From assembly GCA_964017045.1 (NCBI GenBank), contig OZ024802.1:6122413-6186412 (forward strand): 64,000 nucleotides of DNA. The letters run 5' to 3'. Below are positions 10,843 through 25,800 of this stretch, piece after piece. Every line of letters begins with the position of its first letter. The first letter of the stretch is position 1. The notes under the pieces are model-generated. The model worked only from the letters and a program-made list of their open reading frames with translations, had not been told where the DNA came from and did not search any database. Made by a program: the position numbers and the translations under genes. This stretch comes from Omphiscola glabra (taxonomy: Eukaryota > Mollusca > Gastropoda > Lymnaeidae).

Positions 10843-13800
10843 GTAAATCATTTATTTTAGGACACTATTAATTTTTAGTTTAATTTCAAGCATGTAAAAA
10901 ATAACAATTATTAAGCTTTCTGTCATTTATTGTCTGTGGTGAAAAATTGATCTTGAAAATGTGTTAGGCTTAATTCTAATAATAGATGCTTTTAAGCTTA
11001 TCGTTAAAACAAAATGGATTAAAATCTTTTTAAAGTTTATGTTATTTAGATTATATTTAGAACTGTTTTCCTCATTCACTTTGAAAACATATGATAGCAT
11101 TTTAAGTGACCATACCACGGTTCAGCATCATAATAGATTAAATTTTATCTTATAAATACATTAATAAACTAGCATTTAAAGTTTAAAAGATTTTTTCCAA
11201 GTCTTCATTCTCTTTAAATTTTTATTTATTTTAGTGTTTGGTTAAAAATGTTCCATGTTGTTTTTGATTGTTTTGCGCTCATGATAAAACCTTTCATAAC
11301 CCTTGATATTTACTTAAGGCAATATAAAAAAATAGTTGTTTAACAGTACTTTAATTGGATTAATTTAAATAGCTGTCCACCAATAACAAAGTAATTTATA
11401 AGAAAACTATTTTAATACAAATATATACATGCTAGTAAGTACTAACTCTTATTATGAAAATATCAGCACATCACATTCCAGTAATCCTAAAAATCTAAAC
11501 TCTTTGATACTATAAATTAAGCTTTTTTCGATATGCACAAAATGATTGAACATGTTGATGCCCGGGTACCATTGCACCATTGGTCATACATCTAATTTTA
11601 AAAGAGTGTTATTTGTTTACATAGGTAGTTGAAAGATTTGTGGGTTCTTCCGATGTAACAGTGAAATGTAAAGGCATTTTGTTCTTTTTGATTTTATTGA
11701 AATTTGATAACTATTCAGTTTTTGTTTACAAGCATGATGGTACAACTCAAGTACACTTTTTAAAAAAATGATAGTTATAATATGTTGTTACAAGTCATTA
11801 ATATGTTATTACAAGTCATTAATAGATTGTTACAAGCACAAAGCCTGGCATGAAAGTATAAGTATAAACATTAAGTCACTATCTATACTAGTCCAGCACG
11901 AAGTCTGGTATGCAAGTATGAACATTAAGTCACTATCTATACTAGTCCAGTACAAAGTCTGGTATGCAAGTATGAACATTAAGTGACTATCTATACTAGT
12001 CCAGCACAAAGTCTGGTATGCAAGTATGAACATTAAGTCACTATCTATACTAGTCCAGCACGAAGTCTGGTATGCAAGTATGAACATTAAGTCACTATCT
12101 ATACTAGTCCAGTACAAAGTCTGGTATGCAAGTATGAACATTAAGTGACTATCTATACTAGTCCACCACAAAGTCTGGTATGCAAGTATGAACATTAAGT
12201 CACTATCTATACTAGTCCAGCACAAAGTCTGTTATGTGCATTTGGAACTCCTTCGAAGTAACTGATAATATATCACTAACAGTAAACCAAGGACTTTATT
12301 ATTTTTTGAAAAACTTTTTGAAACTTGTAATGTGATCATGTGACCTTGATCGATGGTAATGTTACATTTAAGATTTGACCAACTTTATTAGCATGCTCAA
12401 GTGTAACTATAAGTCAAAATAGGCTATCTTTCAAATAAAGAAATATTTACAGTCTTATCATGTGTATGCTTGAGCTACTGTAACAATGAAGATGGTCTTT
12501 AACTTTTCTAGTCACTTTGCTGTTACAAAAAAATGTAAATAAAAGATTGTGTGTTTCTGTGTGTAAAAAAAAAAGTGGAAAAAGGGATGGGGGGGGGGGG
12601 TTGTCAGTATATCAAGACATGTACACAATTTTCATATAAACATACACAAACTCAAGTACACTTTAAAAAAAAGATAGTTATAATATGTTGTTACAAGTCA
12701 TTAGTATGTAGTTACAAGTCATTAATATGTTGTTACAAGTCATCAATATGTTGTTACAAGTCATTAATATGTTGTTACATGTCCTTAATATGTTGTTACA
12801 GGTTATTGATATGTTGTTACAAGTCATTAATATGTTGTTACAAGTCATTATTATGTTGTTACAAGTCATTATTAGATTGTTTCAAGTCCTTGGGTTAACT
12901 ATATCCTAGGTCTCTAAACTTCATGATATGTGGTTACAATAATTTTTTTGAAAAGTAATTACCAACTGACTTGCTTTGATACCAAACCGCCATGTGACTA
13001 CTTTACATCACTTGATAACTTACCCATCTTTTAGCTCCCTACCCATCTTTTGACTACCTACCCATCTTTTGACTACCTACCCATCTTTTGACTACCTACC
13101 CATCTTTTAACAACCTACCCATTTTTGACTACCTTCCCATCTTTTTACAACCTACTCATCCCTTAGCTGCCTACCTATTTTTTTACAACCTACCCATCTT
13201 TTAGCTGCCCTCCTAATTTTTTACAACCTACCCATCTTTTAGCTGCCTACCTATTTTTTATAACCTACCCATCTTTAAGCTGCCTACCTATTTTTTTATA
13301 ACCTACCCATCTTTTAGCTGACTACCTATTTTTTACAACCTACCCATCTTTTAGCTGGCTACCTATTTTTTTACAACCTACTCATTCCTTAGCTGCCTAC
13401 CATTTTTTACAACCTACCCTTTTTTTAGCTGCCCTCCTAATTTTTTACAACCTACCCATCTTTTAGCTGACTACCTATTTTTTTACAACCTACCCATCAT
13501 TTAGCTGCTAGCCTATTTTTGCACAACCTACCCATCTTTTAGCTTCCTGTCTATTTTTTACAACCTACCCATCTTTTAGCTGATTACCTATTTTTTTTTA
13601 CAACCTACCCATCTTTTAGCTGACTACCTATTTTTTTTTCCCCCGATCTTGTCAGAATTTATTTAAGGTGTGCTTCTCAGACTCAGAGACTGTTCCCATA
13701 AAAATAATTCAAAATTATTTTTTCACTTTCAGTTGTATCTATTAATTTCTTAATGTGATACACAGTCACAGCAATGCGCATTTATTTGTGTAAATGCGTC

Positions 13801-16800
13801 TCATTATCATATTTTGTTATTCAATTCTCTTCCTTTCACTTTTCTTCCTGGGAATTTTGGTTCTATTTACTGATGTTGGTGATATTAATTTTATCATAAA
13901 CATTTCTAAGCGCTAACAAATAAAATGATGATTAATAAGGACATTTACTGTGACTTTTTTCCTGACTGTCTACCCATCTTTTAACTGCCTACCCATCTTT
14001 TAACGGCCTACCCATCTTTTAACTGCCTACCCATCTTTTAACGGCCTACCCATATTTTAACGGCCTAACCATCTTTTAACTGCCTACCCATCTTTTAACT
14101 GCCTACCCATCTTTTAACGGCCTACCCATCTTTTAACGGCCTACCCATCTTTTAACTGCCTACCAATCTTTTAACGGCCTACCCATCTTTTAACGGCCTA
14201 CCCATCTTTTAACTGCCTACCCATCTTTTAACGGCCTACCCGTCTTTTAACTGCCTACCCATCTTTTAACTGCCTACCCATCTTTTAACTGCCTACCCAT
14301 CTTTTAACTGCCTACCCATCTTTTAACTGCCTACCCATCTTTTAACGGCCTACCCATCTTTTAACGGCCTACCCATCTTTTAATTGCCTACCCATCTTTT
14401 AACGGCCTACCCATCTTTTAACTGCTTACCCATCTTTTGACTGCCTGACTGCCTACCCATCTTTTGACTGTCTACCCATCTTTTGACTGCCTACCCATCT
14501 TGTTACTGCCTACCCATCTTGTGACTGCCTACCCATCTTGCGACTGCCTACCCATCTTTTGACTGCCTACCCATCTTGTGACTGCCTACCCATCTTTTAA
14601 CTGCCTACCTATCTTTTGATTGCCTACCCATCTTTTAACTGTCTACCCATCTTTTGACTTCCTACCCATCTTGTGACTGCCTATCCATATTTTGACTACC
14701 TATCCATCTTTTCAATGCCTTCAATATTTTGATTGTCTACCCATCTTTAGGCTGCCTATCCATCTTTTGACAACTTACCCATCATTTGACTGCCTACTCA
14801 TCATTAGGCGATCTATCCAACCTTCAGCTACCCAAACATAGCTTTCAACCTACCCTCCATTTTGGTTACATACCCACCGTTTGGCTTGGCTACCAACTCA
14901 AACTCCCACGCATCACAGCCCCCCTCCCTCGCCCCGAGACTGACCTAATCCTCCAAACAGCACGCCGGGATGAAATAACCCCGGGGTCCTATGCCACTAA
15001 TACACGGCACACCTTTTCTCAAAGATGGACAAATAAGCAGACCACTGTAAGATAACGCCGGCCAAGGGCGCTGCCTCAATTACCTGGCACGGTGGGACCA
15101 AAGGGAAGGGGCGGCACGGAGCAGATAATCGCTGTGCTGGGTGGAGGCGGGGCTGGAAACGTAAGCTATTTCAAGGTCAGACTGACCACTACCTCAACGG
15201 TTGCCTGGGTCGCTCAGTATTACGAGCAGGGTGGGTGCATAGTGGTAGCGAGACCTTCATGGACATCTGGGCACATCCTGCTCACAATCCTGGTGGGGGG
15301 AGCTATAGTATTACTACAGTCTACATATTATGAATACCCATTGCCCCCCCCCCCTTTTTTTGCCTACTGGTGGTAGAGGAAGGTTTTGAGCAATAAAGGG
15401 GTAGTACCAACACTCCAACTCTGTCAATAAAGGGTAGTACCAACACTCCAACTCTGTCAATAAAGGATAGTACCAACACTCCAACTTTGTCAATAAAGGG
15501 TAGTACCAACATTCCAACTCTGTCAATAAAGGGTAGTACCAACACCCCAACTCTGTCATTAAAGGGTAGTACCAACACTCCAACTTTGTCAATAAAGGGT
15601 AGTACCGACACTCCAACTCAGCCAACTCTGTCAATAAAGGGTAGTACCAACACCCCAACTCTGTCAATAAAGGGTAGTACCAACACCCCAACTCTGTCAA
15701 TAAAGGGTAGTACCAACACTCCAACTCTGTCAATAAAGGGTAGTACCAACACTCCAACTCTGTCAATAAAGGGTAGTACCAACACTCCAACTCTGTCAAT
15801 AAAGGGTACTACCAACACCCCAACTCTGTCAATAAAGGGTAGTACCAACACTCCAACTTTGTCAATAAAGGGTAGTACCGACACTCCAACTCTGTCAATA
15901 AAGGGTAGTACCAACACCCCAACTCTGTCAATAAAGGCTAGTACCGACACTCCAACTCAGCCAACACTGTCAATAAAGGGTAGTACCAACACCCCAACTC
16001 TGTCAATAAAGGGTAGTACCAACACCCCAACTCTGTCAATAAAGGGTAGTACCAACACTCCAACTCTGTCAATAAAGGGTAGTACCAACACTCCAACTCT
16101 GTCACTGTCAATAAAGGGTAGTACCAACACTTCAACTCTGTCAATAAAGGGTAGTACCAACACTCCGATTCTGTCAATAAAGGGTAGTACCAACACTCCA
16201 ACTCTGACAATAAAGGGTAGTACCAACACTCAGATTCTGTCAATAAAGGGTAGTACCAACACTCCAACTCTGCCAATAAAGGGTACTACCAACACTCCAA
16301 CTCTGTCAATAAAGGGTAGTAGCAACACTTCAACTCTGTCAATAAAGGGTAGTACCAACACTCCGATTCTGTCAATAAAGGGTAGTACCAACACTCCAAC
16401 TCTGTCACTGTCAATAAAGGGTAGTACCAACACTCCAACTCTGTCAATAAAGGGTAGTACCAACACTTCAACTCTGTCAATAAAGGGTAGTACCAACACT
16501 CCGATTCTGTCAATAAAGGGTAGTACCAACACTCCAACTCTGTCAATAAAGGGTACTACCAACACTCCAACTCTGTCAATAAAGGGTAGTACCAACACTC
16601 CAACTCTGTCAATAAAGGGTAGTACCAACACTCTAACACTGTCAATAAAGGGTAGTACCAACACTCCAACTCTGTCAATAAAGGGTACTACAACCACTCC
16701 AACTCTGTCAATAAAGGGTAGTACCAACACTCTAACACTGTCAATAAAGGGTACTACCAACACTCTAACACTGTCAATAAAGGGTAGTACCAACACTCCA

Positions 16801-19800
16801 ACTCTGTCAATAAAGGGTAGTACCAACACTCTAACACTGTCAATAAAGGGTAGTACCAACACTCCAACTCTGTCAATAAAGGGTAGTAGCAACACTTCAA
16901 CTCTGTCAATAAAGGGTAGTACCAACACTCCGATTCTGTCAATAAAGGGTAGTACCAACACTCCAACTCTGTCACTGTCAATAAAGGGTAGTACCAACAC
17001 TCCAACTCTGTCAATAAAGGGTAGTACCAACACTTCAACTCTGTCAATAAAGGGTAGTACCAACACTCCGATTCTGTCAATAAAGGGTAGTACCAACACT
17101 CCAACTCTGTCAATAAAGGGTACTACCAACACTCCAACTCTGTCAATAAAGGGTAGTACCAACACTCCAACTCTGTCAAATAAAGGGTAGTACCAACACT
17201 CTAACACTGTCAATAAAGGGTAGTACCAACACTCCAACTCTGTCAATAAAGGGTACTACCAACACTCCAACTCTGTCAATAAAGGGTAGTACCAACACTC
17301 TAACACTGTCAATAAAGGGTAGTACCAACACTCCAACTCTGTCAATAAAGGGTAGTACCAACACTCTAACACTGTCAATAAAGGGTAGTACCAACACTCC
17401 AACTCTGTCAATAAAGGGTAGTACCAACACTCCAACTCTGTCAATAAAGGGTACTACCAACACTCCAACTCTGTCAATAAAGGGTAGTACCAACACTTCA
17501 ACTCTGTCAATAAAGGGTAGTACCAACACTTCAACTCTGTCAATAAAGGGTAGTACCAACACTCCAACTCTGTCAATAAAGGGTAGTACCAACACTCTAA
17601 CTCTGTCAACTCCATATTTTGGTAATATGTGGGAGAGACTGCAATCAGGTGAGGTAGAAGGAAATAAGGGAAACAAATTTATGAGGGAAAAGCTGAAAAA
17701 AGAGAACACAACAACACAACAGCGAACATTGTTTCAATTTATTTAAAGGCTGTCAGTTGATAGAAATCAATCTTATGCTTTGTAATAATTTGTTTATAAT
17801 GTGCATTGTCTTATATTTGTCATTATTTGTCAGCCACATTTGTTATGTAACGTTCCTTAAGGGTGTCATAGTTATAATTTACAGTGTGGTTTGCTAACGC
17901 CGTTGGATATAGTAGAGACAATGTTGAAGGCCTCCCTCACATTGAATGCGCAGTAACACTTGTTGAAGACCTGAACCCCACCATATCGTGTCTGCTATCC
18001 ACGCCTTGATCTTTTAATAGAAATCACGGACGACCCCCCCCCCCCAAACAACGCACGCAACCAGACGGCCACACCTCAAGGCCGGTCAGCGAGGGCGAGA
18101 TGACCACTGGTGGCCGTAGAAACCTGTTGTTAATAAACGCTGCCTATCTCTGCCTGTTGTGAACAGATGTGGAGCTGGTTTTTGGTTCATGGATTTAAAA
18201 AAAAAAAAACTTTGGGGTGGGTAGGGAGGTTTTTTTTTTTTTGGGGGGGGGGGGGTAATTCAACGGGAATGAGACACACTGAGTGAAGTTAGCAATATAA
18301 TTTAAGTTGTCTGTGGTAGAGAGTGCAACCCCTGCAGGTGAGAATTTAAAGGGCATTGGTAGGGTAGCCGATTGTAAAATCATTTTACATTTTAAAAATG
18401 TAAAAATGACGTGGGCGTCGTGGGTCTCCTTCCTACTATGTGTGGGTCTGAGGCAGGGCCGAATTTAGACTTGCCGAGGCCTTTAGCTATGCAAAGTCCA
18501 GAGGGCACCCTACCGTTTGAACTTACCTGAGGTAGTCAAAGAAAAATTAAAAATATATAGCTGGCAGATTGTGAGGCCTTGTAGCTTATTTCGCGTATAG
18601 GTAAATCCGGTACTGGTCTGAGGTCATTAGATAGATTGCATGTGGTCCATATTTACAACTCTGGCGACCTTCTTGCTGTCATCGACAACACCTGAAACCA
18701 CTTCCTGTCACAGAACAGTTAGAAATGGCCTTTGTTTTTTAACTTTGATTCCGTGTCGAGATCAATAGAGTAGTTTTACAAAGCTCTGTCTTTACATATG
18801 GATCGTACCGTACCGAGATCAATAGAGTAGTTTTACAAAGCTCTATCTTGACATATGGATCGTACCGTACCGAGATCAATATAGTAGTTTCACAAAGCTC
18901 TATCTTGACATATGGATCGTACCGTACCGAGATCAATAGAGTAGTTTCACAAAGCTCTATCTTGACACATGGATCGTACCGTACCGAGATCAATAGAGTA
19001 GTTTCACAAAGCTCTATCTTGTCATATGGATCGTACCATACCGAGATCAATAGAATAGTCTTACAAAGCTCTGTCTTGACATATGGTGTCGACTCTTTAA
19101 GAAATAACATTGGTACCGTTCCTCTTTGGGCCAGAGTGTGGACAGTTGACTCTGTTGACGTCAACAAAAAAGGAGGGGTTGGGTGTGGTAGAGTATATCT
19201 GGTGTGGTAGAGTATATCTGGTGTGGTAGAGTATATCTGGTGTGGTAGAGTATACCTGGTGTGGTAGAGTATATCTGGTGTGGTAGAGTATATCTGGTGT
19301 GGTAGAGTATATCTGGTGTGGTAGAGTATATCTGGTGTGGTAGAGTATATCTGGTGTGGTAGAGTATATCTGGTGTGGTAGAGTATACCTGGTGTGGTAG
19401 AGTATACCTGGTGTGGTAGAGTATATCTGGTGTGGTAGAGTATACCTGGTGTGGTAGAGTATATCTGTTGTGGTAGAGTATATCTGGTGTGGTAGAGTAT
19501 ACCTGGTGCGGTAGAGTATATCTGGTGTGGTAGAGTATATCTGGTGTGGTAGAGTATACCTGGTGTGGTAGCGTATATCTGGTGTGGTAGAGTATACCTG
19601 GTGTGGTAGAGTATACCTGGTGTGGTAGAGTATATCTGGTTTGGTAGAGTATATCTGGTGTGGAAGAGTATACCTGGTGTGGTAGAGTATACCTGGTGTG
19701 GTAGAGTATACCTGGTGTGGTAGAGTATATCTGGTGTGGTAGAGTATATCTGGTGTGGTAGAGTATATCTGGTGTGGTAGAGTATATCTGGTGTGGTAGA

Positions 19801-22800
19801 GTATACCTGGTGTGGTAGAGTATACCTGGTGTGGTAGAGTATATATGGTGTGGTAGAGTATACCTGGTGTGGTAGAGTATATATGGTGTGGTAGAGTATA
19901 TCTGGTGTGGTAGAGTATATCTGGTGTGGTAGAGTATACCTGGTGTGGTAGAGTATACCTGGTGTGGTAGAGTATATCTGTTGTGGTAGAGTATATCTGG
20001 TGTGGTAGAGTATATCTGGTGTGGTAGAGTATACCTGGTGTGGTAGAGTATATCTGGTGTGGTAGAGTATACCTGGTGTGGTAGAGTATATCTGGTGTGG
20101 TAGAGTATATCTGGTGTGGTAGAGTATATCTGGTGTGGTAGAGTATACCCGGTGTGGTAGAGTATATCTGGTGTGGTAGAGTATATCTGGTGTGGTAGAG
20201 TATATCTGGTGTGGTAGAGTATATCTGATGTGGTAGAGTATACCTGGTGTGGTAGAGTATATCTGGTGTGGTAGAGTATATCTGGTGTGGTAGAGTATAT
20301 CTGGTGTGGTAGAGTATACCTGGTGTGGTAGAGTATATCTGGTGTGGTAGAGTATATCTGGTGTGGTAGAGTATATCTGGTGTGGTAGAGTATACCTGGT
20401 GTGGTAGAGTATATCTGGTGTGGTAGAGTATATCTGGTGTGGTAGAGTATATCTGGTGTGGTAGAGTATATCTGGTGTGGTAGAGTATACCTGGTGTGGT
20501 AGAGTATACCTGGTGTGGTAGAGTATACCTGGTGTGGTAGAGTATATCTGGTGTGGTAGAGTATATCTGGTGTGGTAGAGTATACCTGGTGTGGTAGAGT
20601 ATATCTGGTGTGGTAGAGTATATCTGGTGTGGTAGAGTATATCTGGTGTGGTAGAGTATATCTGGTGTGGTAGAGTATACCTGGTGTGGTAGAGTATACC
20701 TGGTGTGGTAGAGTATATCTGGTGTGGTAGAGTATACCTGGTGTGGTAGAGTATATCTGGTGTGGTAGAGTATATCTGGTGTGGTAGAGTATATCTGGTT
20801 TGGTAGAGTATACCTGGTGTGGTAGAGTATACCTGGTGTGGTAGAGTATATCTGGTGTGGTAGAGTATATCTGGTGTGGTAGAGTATACCTGGTGTGGTA
20901 GAGTATATCTGGTGTGGTAGAGTATATCTGGTGTGGTAGAGTATATCTGGTGTGGTAGAGTATATCTGGTGTTGTATAGTATACCTGGTGTGGTAGAGTA
21001 TACCTGGTGTGGTAGAGTATACCTGGTGTGGTAGAGTATACCTGGTGTGGTAGAGTATATCTGGTGTGGTAGAGTATATCTGGTGTGGTAGAGTATATCT
21101 GGTGTGGTAGAGTATATCTGGTGTGGTAGAGTATACCTGGTGTGGTAGCGTATATCTGGTGTGGTAGAGTATACCTGGTGTGGTAGAGTATACCTGGTGT
21201 GGTAGAGTATATCTGGTTTGGTAGAGTATATCTGGTGTGGAAGAGTATACCTGGTGTGGTAGAGTATACCTGGTGTGGTAGAGTATACCTGGTGTGGTAG
21301 AGTATATCTGGTGTGGTAGAGTATATCTGGTGTGGTAGAGTATATCTGGTGTGGTAGAGTATATCTGGTGTGGTAGAGTATACCTGGTGTGGTAGAGTAT
21401 ACATGGTGTGGTAGAGTATATATGGTGTGGTAGAGTATACCTGGTGTGGTAGAGTATATATGGTGTGGTAGAGTATATCTGGTGTGGTAGAGTATATCTG
21501 GTGTGGTAGAGTATACCTGGTGTGGTAGAGTATACCTGGTGTGGTAGAGTATACCTGGTGTGGTAAAGTATACCTGGTGTGGTAGAGTATACCTGGTGTG
21601 GTAGAGTATATCTGGTGTGGTAGAGTATACCTGGTGTGGTAGAGTATATCTGGTGTGGTAGAGTATACCTGGTGTGGTAGAGTATATCTGGTGTGGTAGA
21701 GTATATCTGGTGTGGTAGAGTATACCTGGTGTGGTTAGAGTATATCTGGTGTGGTAGAGTATATCTGGTGTGGTAGAGTATATCTGGTGTGGTAGAGTAT
21801 ATCTGGTGTGGTAGAGTATATCTGGTGTGGTAGAGTATACCTGGTGTGGTAGAGTATACCTGGTGTGGTAGAGTATATCTGGTGTGGTAGAGTATATCTG
21901 GTGTGGTAGAGTATACCTGGTGTGGTAGAGTATACCTGGTGTGGTAGAGTATACCTGGTGTGGTAGAGTATATCTGGTGTGGTAGAGTATATCTGGTGTG
22001 GTAGAGTATATCTGGTGTGGTAGAGTATATCTGGTGTGGTAGAGTATATCTGGTGTGGTAGAGTATATCTGGTGTGGTAGAGTATATCTGGTGTGGTAGA
22101 GTATATCTGGTGTGGTAGAGTATATCTGGTGTGGTAGAGTATACCTGGTGTGGTAGAGTATACCTGGTGTGGTAGAGTATATCTGGTGTGGTAGAGTATA
22201 CCTGGTGTGGTAGAGTATATATGGTGTGGTAGAGTATATCTGGTGTGGTAGAGTATATCTGGTGTGGTAGAGTATATCTGGTGTGGTAGAGTATATCTGG
22301 TGTGGTAGAGTATACCTGGTGTGGTAGAGTATATCTGGTGTGGTAGAGTATACCTGGTGTGGTAGAGTATACCTGGTGTGGTAGAGTATATCTGGTGTGG
22401 TAGAGTATATCTGGTGTGGTAGAGTATATCTGGTGTGGTAGAGTATACCTGGTGTGGTAGAGTATACCTGGTGTGGTAGAGTATATCTGGTGTGGTAGAG
22501 TATATCTGGTGTGGTAGAGTATACCTGGTGTGGTAGAGTATACCTGGTGTGGTAGAGTATATCTGGTGTGGTAGAGTATATCTGGTGTGGTAGAGTATAT
22601 CTGGTGTGGTAGAGTATACCTGGTGTGGTAGAGTATATCTGGTGTGGTAGAGTATATCTGGTGTGGTAGAGTATACCTGGTGTGGTAGAGTATATCTGGT
22701 GTGGTAGAGTATACCTGGTGTGGTAGAGTATACCTGGTGTGGTAGAGTATATCTGGTGTGGTAGAGTATATCTGGTGTGGTAGAGTATATCTGGTGTGGT

Positions 22801-25800
22801 AGAGTATATCTGGTGTGGTAGAGTATACCTGGTGTGGTAGAGTATACCTGGTGTGGTAGAGTATATCTGTTGTGGTAGAGTATATCTGGTGTGGTAGAGT
22901 ATACCTGGTGTGGTAGAGTATACCTGGTGTGGTAGAGTATACCTGGTGTGGTAGAGAATACCTGGTGTGGTAGAGTATATCTGGTGTGGTAGAGTATATC
23001 TGGTGTGGTAGAGTATATCTGGTGTGGTAGAGTATATCTGGTGTGGTAGAGTATATCTGGTGTGGTAGAGTATATCTGGTGTGGTAGAGTATATCTGGTG
23101 TGGTAGAGTATACCTGTTGTGGTAGAGTATACCTGGTGTGGTAGAGTATATCTGGTGTGGTAGAGTATATCTGGTGTGGTAGAGTATATCTGGTGTGGTA
23201 GAGTATACCTGGTGTGGTAGAGTATATCTGGTGTGGTAGAGTATATCTGGTGTGGTAGAGTATATCTGGTGTGGTAGAGTATATCTGGTGTGGTAGAGTA
23301 TATCTGGTGTGGTAGAGTATACCTGGTGTGGTAGAGTATACCTGGTGTGGTAGAGTATATCTGGTGTGGTAGAGTATACCTGGTGTGGTAGAGTATATCT
23401 GTTGTGGTAGAGTATATCTGGTGTGGTAGAGTATACCTGGTGTGGTAGAGTATATCTGGTGTGGTAGAGTATATCTGGTGTGGTAGAGTATACCTGGTGT
23501 GGTAGCGTATATCTGGTGTGGTAGAGTATACCTGGTGTGGTAGAGTATACCTGGTGTGGTAGAGTATATCTGGTTTGGTAGAGTATATCTGGTGTGGAAG
23601 AGTATACCTGGTGTGGTAGAGTATACCTGGTGTGGTAGAGTATACCTGGTGTGGTAGAGTATATCTGGTGTGGTAGAGTATATCTGGTGTGGTAGAGTAT
23701 ATCTGGTGTGGTAGAGTATACCTGGTGTGGTAGAGTATACCTGGTGTGGTAGAGTATACCTGGTGTGGTAGAGTATATATGGTGTGGTAGAGTATACCTG
23801 GTGTGGTAGAGTATATCTGGTGTGGTAGAGTATATCTGGTGTGGTAGAGTATATCTGGTGTGGTAGAGTATATCTGGTGTGGTAGAGTATACCTGGTGTG
23901 GTAGAGTATACCTGGTGTGGTAGAGTATATATGGTGTGGTAGAGTATACCTGGTGTGGTAGAGTATATCTGGTGTGGTAGAGTATATCTGGTGTGGTAGA
24001 GTATATCTGGTGTGGTAGAGTATATCTGGTATGGTAGAGTATATCTGGTGTGGTAGAGTATATCTGGTGTGGTAGAGTATACCTGGTGTGGTAGAGTATA
24101 TCTGTTGTGGTAGAGTATATCTGGTGTGGTAAAGTATATCTGGTGTGGTAGAGTATATCTGGTGTGGTAGAGTATATCTGGTGTGGTAGAGTATATCTGG
24201 TGTGGTAGAGTATATCTGGTGTGGTAGAGTATATCTGGTGTGGTAGAGTATACCTGGTGTGGTAGAGTATACCTGGTGTGGTAGAGTATATCTGGTGTGG
24301 TAGAGTATATCTGGTGTGGTAGAGTATACCTGGTGTGGTAGAGTATATCTGGTGTGGTAGAGTATATCTGGTGTCGTAGAGTATATCTGGTGTGGTAGAG
24401 TATATCTGGTGTGGTAGAGTATATCTGGTGTGGTAGAGTATATCGGGTGTGGTAGAGTATACCTGGTGTGGTAGAGTATACCTGGTGTGGTAGAGTATAT
24501 CTGGTGTGGTAGAGTATACCTGGTGTGGTAGAGTATATCTGGTGTGCTAGAGTATATCTGGTGTGGTAGAGTATATCTGGTTTGGTAGAGTATACCTGGT
24601 GTGGTAGAGTATACCTGGTGTGGTAGAGTATATCTGGTGTGGTAGAGTATATCTGGTGTGGTAGAGTATATCTGGTGTGGTAGAGTATACCTGGTGTGGT
24701 AGAGTATATCTGGTGTGGTAGAGTATATCTGGTGTGGTAGAGTATATCTGGTGTGGTAGAGTATACCTGGTGTGGTAGAGTATACCTGGTGTGGTAGAGT
24801 ATACCTGGTGTGGTAGAGTATACCTGGTGTGGTAGAGTATATCTGGTGTGGTAGAGTATATCTGGTGTGGTAGAGTATATCTGGTGTGGTAGAGTATACC
24901 TGGTGTGGTAGAGTATACCTGGTGTGGTAGAGTATATCTGGTGTGGTAGAGTATATCTGGTGTGGTAGAGTATACCTGGTGTGGTAGAGTATATCTGGTG
25001 TGGTAGAGTATATCTGGTGTGGTAGAGTATACCTGGTGTGGTAGAGTATATCTGGTGTGGTAGAGTATAACTGGTGTGGTAGAGTATACCTGGTGTGGTA
25101 GAGTATATCTGGTTGGTAGAGTATACCTGGTGTGGTAGAGTATACCTGGTGTGGTAGAGTATATCTGGTTTGGTAGAGTATACCTGGTGTGGTAGAGTAT
25201 ACCTGGTGTGGTAGAGTATACCTGGTGTGGTAGAGTATACCTGGTGTGGTAGAGTATATCTGGTGTGGTAGAGTATATCTGGTGTGGTAGAGTATATCTG
25301 GTGTGGTAGAGTATACCTGGTGTGGAAGAGTATACCTGGTGTGGTAGAGTATACCTGGTGTGGTAGAGTATACCTGGTGTGGTAGAGTATATATGGTGTG
25401 GTAGAGTATATCTGGTGTGGTAGAGTATATCTGGTGTGGTAGAGTATACCTGGTGTGGTAGAGTATACCTGGTGTGGTAGAGTATACTTGGTGTGGTAGA
25501 GTATACCTGGTGTGGTAGAGTATATCTTGTGTGGTAGAGTATACCTGGTGTGGTAGAGTATACCTGGTGTGGTAGAGTATATCTGGTGTGGTAGAGTATA
25601 CCTGGTGTGGTAGAGTATATCTGGTGTGGTAGAGTATATCTGGTGCTAGATTCTTACTTTTTCTATAGCCTTTATCGGCCTGTAACTACTATAACCCCTT
25701 ATAAGTTTGTGACAACTGAGACTTTGGAGAATTGAGAAAAGTATTTATTATTATTTAACTTTATTATTTTTACATTTTAAAAAATCGGGGTTTGTGGGGA

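Noticed and set aside
15393..17609. Long open frames on both strands (567 codons on +, 338 on -) suggesting a repeat protein
   Set aside because: The 33-bp unit is a multiple of three and lacks stops in several frames; there is no signal peptide, domain or splice structure, and both strands are open.
19161..21404. 747-codon minus-strand open frame
   Set aside because: Entirely the 19-bp minisatellite read in three alternating phases; a by-product of the repeat.
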